Source: UBA4416 sp043718985
GTDB taxonomy: Bacteria > Bacteroidota > Bacteroidia > B-17B0 > Aurantibacillaceae
Direction of reading: 5' to 3'
NCBI GenBank assembly: GCA_043718985.1
Contig: JAYSUQ010000190.1
Span: 1 to 10,662 of the forward strand
Length of the DNA: 10,662 bases
Position 1 is the stretch's first letter. Each line of letters begins with the position of its first letter. Both the position numbers and the translations under genes were made by a program. Below the pieces are notes generated by a model. That model was not told the origin of the DNA. It did not search any database and worked only from the letters and a program-made list of their open reading frames with translations. Shown piece after piece: positions 7,852-10,662 of the stretch.

Positions 7852-8142
7852 TTATTTCAGTACTAAATCTTTTATTAATCTATTTGCTACAAATTTATTT
7901 ACTTTATCTATAATGTCTTTTTTAGCAAAGGTCATTTCGTTACGCACAACTGCCGAATCTATTGATACAAATAACACTCCGCTATTATAATTTATTTGTG
8001 TGGTGTGTTTAGATATGGTGTGACCAACAATGTTTTCCCAACCGTTGCGTATGGCATAAATACTGTATTTTTCATCCAACTTTTCTTCTTTAAAAAGTTG
8101 CGTTATGGCATCGCCTAATTTTATGAGGTTAGATTTTCGCAT
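7852..8142 (-). CDS. DUF721 protein, likely DciA-family replicative helicase factor
   Basis: A small protein of 96 residues with the DUF721 pattern: an N-terminal helix (LIKLGDAITQLFKEE), then NGWENIVG (33-40) and a beta segment INYNSGVLFVSIDS (50-63), then VRNEMTFAKKDIIDKVN. DUF721 is the core of DciA, which recruits or loads the replicative helicase DnaB in bacteria without DnaC or DnaI. That function is known from other phyla and is inferred here. This copy is just the core domain. The ATG overlaps the last 14 bases of recF in another frame, so translation of the two is probably coupled. Pairing of DUF721 with recF is, as far as I recall, common in this phylum and supports the call. Confidence 0.88.
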   Translation of the reverse strand: MRKSNLIKLGDAITQLFKEEKLDEKYSIYAIRNGWENIVGHTISKHTTQINYNSGVLFVSIDSAVVRNEMTFAKKDIIDKVNKFVANRLIKDLVLK

Positions 8143-9241
8143 GCTGTGTTATTATTCCGTTATCTACATTATAAATAATATACGGCGATTGATGATTTAA
8201 AAATAATTTGTGTATACGCTCTGCATGTGTATCCGTAATAAATACTTGACCAAAAGCATTACCACTCACTAAATCTATTAATTTATTAAAACGTGTTTCA
8301 TCTAATTTATCATAAATATCATCGAGCAATAATAATGGTTTAGTTGTTTTTTTTGTATTAATAAGTTCAAATTGCGCTAATTTTAAGGCTAACAAAAATG
8401 ATTTTTGCTGCCCTTGCGAGGCGAATTTTTTTAACGGATTTTCTTCTAATTTAAAACTTAAATCATCTCGGTGCGGCCCCGTTGTTGTGTAATGCACTGC
8501 TCTATCTTTTGCTAAGCTATTTAATAAAACTGTTTTGTAACTATGTTCGTGTAGCGAATTTTCATATTCAACACTTACGTTTTCTTTGCTTTCGCTAATA
8601 AATTTATAGTTTTTATTAAATAACGGTATAAATTCTTCTAAAAAATGTTTTCGTTTATTAATTAGTAATTCGCCATACATTATTAATTTATCATCCCAAA
8701 TTTCTAAGCTAATTCCATCAAAACTTTTGCTTTCATAAAAATGTTTTAGCAAGGCATTGCGTTGGTGTAATGCATGGTTGTATGATATTAAATTTTCTAA
8801 ATAAGCTTTATCGTATTGCGAAACAATACTATCCATAAATTTTCTTCGCACTTCGCTACCATCCCAAATTAATTCATTATCAGATGGGGATATCATAACC
8901 AATGGATACAACCCAATATGTTCGGATAAGCGTTCGTATTCTTTTTTATTATGTTTAAATTGTTTTTTTTGGCCTCGTTTAACCCCACAGTGTATTTCGT
9001 GCGTTTCGCCATTTTTATTTATCCAACCTTGTATAACAAAAAATGGCTGGTTGTGTTTTATGTTTTGACTATCAATTGAATTAAAAAAACTTTTACAAAA
9101 AGCAATGTAATGTATTGCATCTAATAAATTAGTTTTACCCATTGCGTTATTACCAACAAAGCAATTAAATTTAGAGCAAAACTCAAGTTGAGTTTCATCG
9201 TAATTTTTAAAATTTATTAATGATATTTTTTCGAGTAACAT
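8129..9241 (-). CDS. recF: DNA replication and repair protein RecF
   Basis: RecF is an SMC-like ATPase that, with RecO and RecR, directs RecA onto single-stranded gaps coated with SSB. The 370 residues match the family length. Visible motifs are Walker A GNNAMGKT (30-37), the RecF signature TTGPHRDD (253-260), the ABC signature region FASQGQQKS (273-281) and Walker B with D-loop LLLLDDIYDKLD (303-314), followed by VFITDTHAER. The N-terminal strand, IS-LINFKNY, is typical of the family and supports the ATG at 9241. It is the first gene of the six-gene minus-strand run, separated by 123 bases and a terminator from ahcY, so a promoter should lie between 9242 and 9310. It is not next to dnaA or dnaN here, unlike in many Firmicutes and Proteobacteria. 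Confidence 0.97.
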   Translation of the reverse strand: MLLEKISLINFKNYDETQLEFCSKFNCFVGNNAMGKTNLLDAIHYIAFCKSFFNSIDSQNIKHNQPFFVIQGWINKNGETHEIHCGVKRGQKKQFKHNKKEYERLSEHIGLYPLVMISPSDNELIWDGSEVRRKFMDSIVSQYDKAYLENLISYNHALHQRNALLKHFYESKSFDGISLEIWDDKLIMYGELLINKRKHFLEEFIPLFNKNYKFISESKENVSVEYENSLHEHSYKTVLLNSLAKDRAVHYTTTGPHRDDLSFKLEENPLKKFASQGQQKSFLLALKLAQFELINTKKTTKPLLLLDDIYDKLDETRFNKLIDLVSGNAFGQVFITDTHAERIHKLFLNHQSPYIIYNVDNGIITQHAKI

Positions 9242-9310
9242 TTGTGATTAAAGATACGAGCAAATGCCTTTTATTTAGCCGTTGTTATTAATTATTAAAA
9301 AAAAGTTAAA

Positions 9311-9346
9311 AAAAAATCTCACCCAAATTAACGAGTGAGATTTTTT
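9311..9346 (-). terminator. Rho-independent terminator of ahcY
   Basis: A perfect 12-base inverted repeat (AAAAAATCTCAC and GTGAGATTTTTT) encloses a 12-base loop. The core stem TCTCAC/GTGAGA has three G-C pairs and is flanked by A and T tracts. On the minus strand it begins 18 bases after the ahcY stop codon, and the stem runs directly into six Ts. Because the tract is symmetric it could also stop plus-strand transcription. It separates ahcY from the recF run. Confidence 0.9.
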
Positions 9347-9364
9347 AATAATTTAAATTAACTG

Positions 9365-10662
9365 TTAGTAACGGTAAGCTTCCCCTTTAAATGGTCCAGC
9401 TACTGGCACTCCAATATAATCTGCTTGGTCTTGTTGCAAAGTATCTAACTCTACACCAATTTTAGCTAAATGTAAACGCGCTACTTTTTCGTCTAAAATT
9501 TTTGGTAACACATATACTTTTTTCTCATAAGCAGCCGTGTTTGTCCATAATTCTAACTGAGCTAAAGTTTGGTTTGTAAATGAGTTACTCATTACAAAGC
9601 TTGGGTGACCTGTAGCACAACCTAAGTTAACTAAACGGCCTTCGGCTAAAACAATAATTTTTCTATCTTTAATAGTGTATTGGTCAACTTGTGGTTTAAC
9701 AGTATCTTTAGAAGCACCGTAAGTTTTGTTTAACCAAGCCATATCAATTTCTGTATCAAAGTGACCAATGTTACAAACGATTGCGCCATGTTTCATCATT
9801 TCAAAATGACGACCAACAATAATATCTTTATTACCTGTAGTAGTTACTAAAATGTCTGCAATTTTAGCTGCGTTATCCATTTTCATTACCTGGTAACCGT
9901 CCATTGCAGCCTGTAAAGCACAAATTGGGTCAATTTCGGTAACAATTACACGTACGCCTTGCGATGATAACGATAAAGCTGAACCTTTTCCAACATCACC
10001 ATAACCTGCTACAACAGCAATTTTACCTGCCATCATTACGTCAGTAGCTCTGCGAATTGCATCAACTAACGACTCACGACAACCGTATTTGTTATCAAAT
10101 TTCGATTTAGTAACCGAATCGTTAACGTTAATAGCCGGTAACAATAAAGTACCTTTTGCCATACGCTCGTATAAACGGTGCACGCCAGTTGTTGTTTCTT
10201 CTGATAAGCCTTTGATTCCAGCTGCTAATTCAGGATATACATCAAATACTAAGTTTGTTAAATCGCCACCATCATCTAAAATCATATTTAATGGGGCGCG
10301 GCCTTCACCAAACCATAATGTTTGTTCAATACACCAATCAAACTCTTCTGCAGTCATACCTTTCCAAGCATAAACTTGAATACCAGCTGCTGCTATTGCT
10401 GCTGCTGCGTGATCTTGAGTTGAGAAAATATTACAAGAACTCCAAGTAACCTCTGCACCTAAAGCTGTTAATGTTTCTATTAACACGGCTGTTTGAATGG
10501 TCATGTGTAAACAACCTGCAATGCGAGCCCCAGCCAAAGGCTTAGATGCGCCATACTCTGCACGAAGCGCCATTAATCCTGGCATTTCTTCTTCTGCTAA
10601 TGTAATTTCTTTACGACCCCATTCTGCTAATGAGATGTCTTTTACTTTGTACGCTAAGTACT
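9365..10662 (-). CDS. ahcY: Adenosylhomocysteinase (S-adenosylhomocysteine hydrolase), N-terminus cut by window edge
   Basis: AhcY splits S-adenosylhomocysteine into adenosine and homocysteine using bound NAD, removing the inhibitory product of methyltransferases. There are 431 visible residues. The frame stays open to the right edge and residues before the ATG at 10585 are family-like (KVKDISLAEWGRKEI), so the true start lies just outside, with only a few residues missing. Visible features are His52 in CLHMTIQTA, the NDSVTKSKFDNKYGC block (180-194) with catalytic Lys185 and Asp189, and the NAD-binding GYGDVGKG (219-226). The C-terminal tail FKGEAYRY keeps the Lys and Tyr that reach the NAD of a neighbouring subunit, but has GEA where PDH or PEH is usual. 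The length matches the short human-like form without the roughly 40-residue insertion of plant enzymes. Codons look somewhat richer in G+C than in recF, as expected for a well-expressed gene. It ends in a strong terminator. Confidence 0.97.
   Translation of the reverse strand, partial: YLAYKVKDISLAEWGRKEITLAEEEMPGLMALRAEYGASKPLAGARIAGCLHMTIQTAVLIETLTALGAEVTWSSCNIFSTQDHAAAAIAAAGIQVYAWKGMTAEEFDWCIEQTLWFGEGRAPLNMILDDGGDLTNLVFDVYPELAAGIKGLSEETTTGVHRLYERMAKGTLLLPAINVNDSVTKSKFDNKYGCRESLVDAIRRATDVMMAGKIAVVAGYGDVGKGSALSLSSQGVRVIVTEIDPICALQAAMDGYQVMKMDNAAKIADILVTTTGNKDIIVGRHFEMMKHGAIVCNIGHFDTEIDMAWLNKTYGASKDTVKPQVDQYTIKDRKIIVLAEGRLVNLGCATGHPSFVMSNSFTNQTLAQLELWTNTAAYEKKVYVLPKILDEKVARLHLAKIGVELDTLQQDQADYIGVPVAGPFKGEAYRY

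Larger units (their letters stand above)
2296..9241 (-). other. Probable operon: recF, DUF721/dciA-like, ispH, exonuclease, acidic unknown, uvrA
   Basis: Six genes on one strand have junctions of -14, 54, 58, 7 and 16 bases in transcription order. No hairpin followed by a T tract is visible in any junction, while a strong terminator isolates the run from ahcY upstream. Four of the six encode DNA-handling proteins. The two junctions around ispH are longer and A/T-rich, so an internal promoter there is possible. The tightest cluster, exonuclease to uvrA, is the part most likely to share a single transcript. Confidence 0.65.

Noticed and set aside
9249..9256. TATCTTTA on the minus strand as a Bacteroidota-type -7 promoter element for recF
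   Set aside because: It differs at one base from TAnnTTTG, has no TTG at a suitable upstream distance, and would leave almost no leader before the ATG. A promoter is expected in this gap but I cannot place it.
10089..10449. Plus-strand open frames inside ahcY
   Set aside because: They are antisense to the conserved catalytic region of ahcY and show no family resemblance.
10583..10585. ATG at 10585 as the start of ahcY
   Set aside because: The 25 codons before it are in frame and match the AhcY N-terminus (KVKDISLAEWGRKEI), so the real start is beyond the right edge.
1..10662. Mobile element, CRISPR array, tRNA/rRNA or defence system
   Set aside because: No transposase or integrase, no regularly spaced repeats and no structured RNA were seen. 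All gaps are 123 bases or shorter and hold only A/T-rich spacer and the one terminator.

Overview
The window comes from an A+T-rich bacterial chromosome (about one third G+C by eye), most likely Bacteroidota. The evidence is the long Bacteroidota-type IspH of 407 residues with an N-terminal extension of about 40 residues, a DUF721/DciA-like gene directly after recF, start sites mostly preceded by A-rich sequence without a Shine-Dalgarno site, and protein sequences that resemble this phylum throughout. I cannot place it to order or genus. Every gene here looks like chromosomal housekeeping. I see no mobile element, CRISPR array, tRNA or rRNA, and no defence or biosynthetic island.

Layout. At the left edge is the 3' part of a plus-strand gene for penicillin-binding protein 1C (pbpC; its start is outside the window), ending at 2255. 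It converges on a minus-strand run of six closely spaced genes that fills 2296-9241. In transcription order these are recF, a DUF721/DciA-like gene (14-base overlap with recF), ispH, a DEDDh 3'-5' exonuclease with an ExoX-like C-terminal domain, a very acidic protein of unknown function, and uvrA (TTG start). Upstream of recF, also on the minus strand, is ahcY (S-adenosylhomocysteine hydrolase). It has its own strong hairpin terminator and runs off the right edge with only a few N-terminal codons missing.

How the genes fit together. recF, the DciA-like gene, the exonuclease and uvrA all act on DNA: gap repair and RecA loading, replicative helicase handling, strand trimming, and nucleotide-excision damage recognition. 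This makes the six-gene run look like a replication/repair operon with one metabolic passenger, ispH, the last step of the MEP isoprenoid pathway. The unknown acidic protein between the exonuclease and uvrA is the least explained gene and the best candidate for something new. pbpC belongs to peptidoglycan synthesis and ahcY to the methyl cycle, and neither appears functionally tied to the repair run. No gap exceeds 123 bases.
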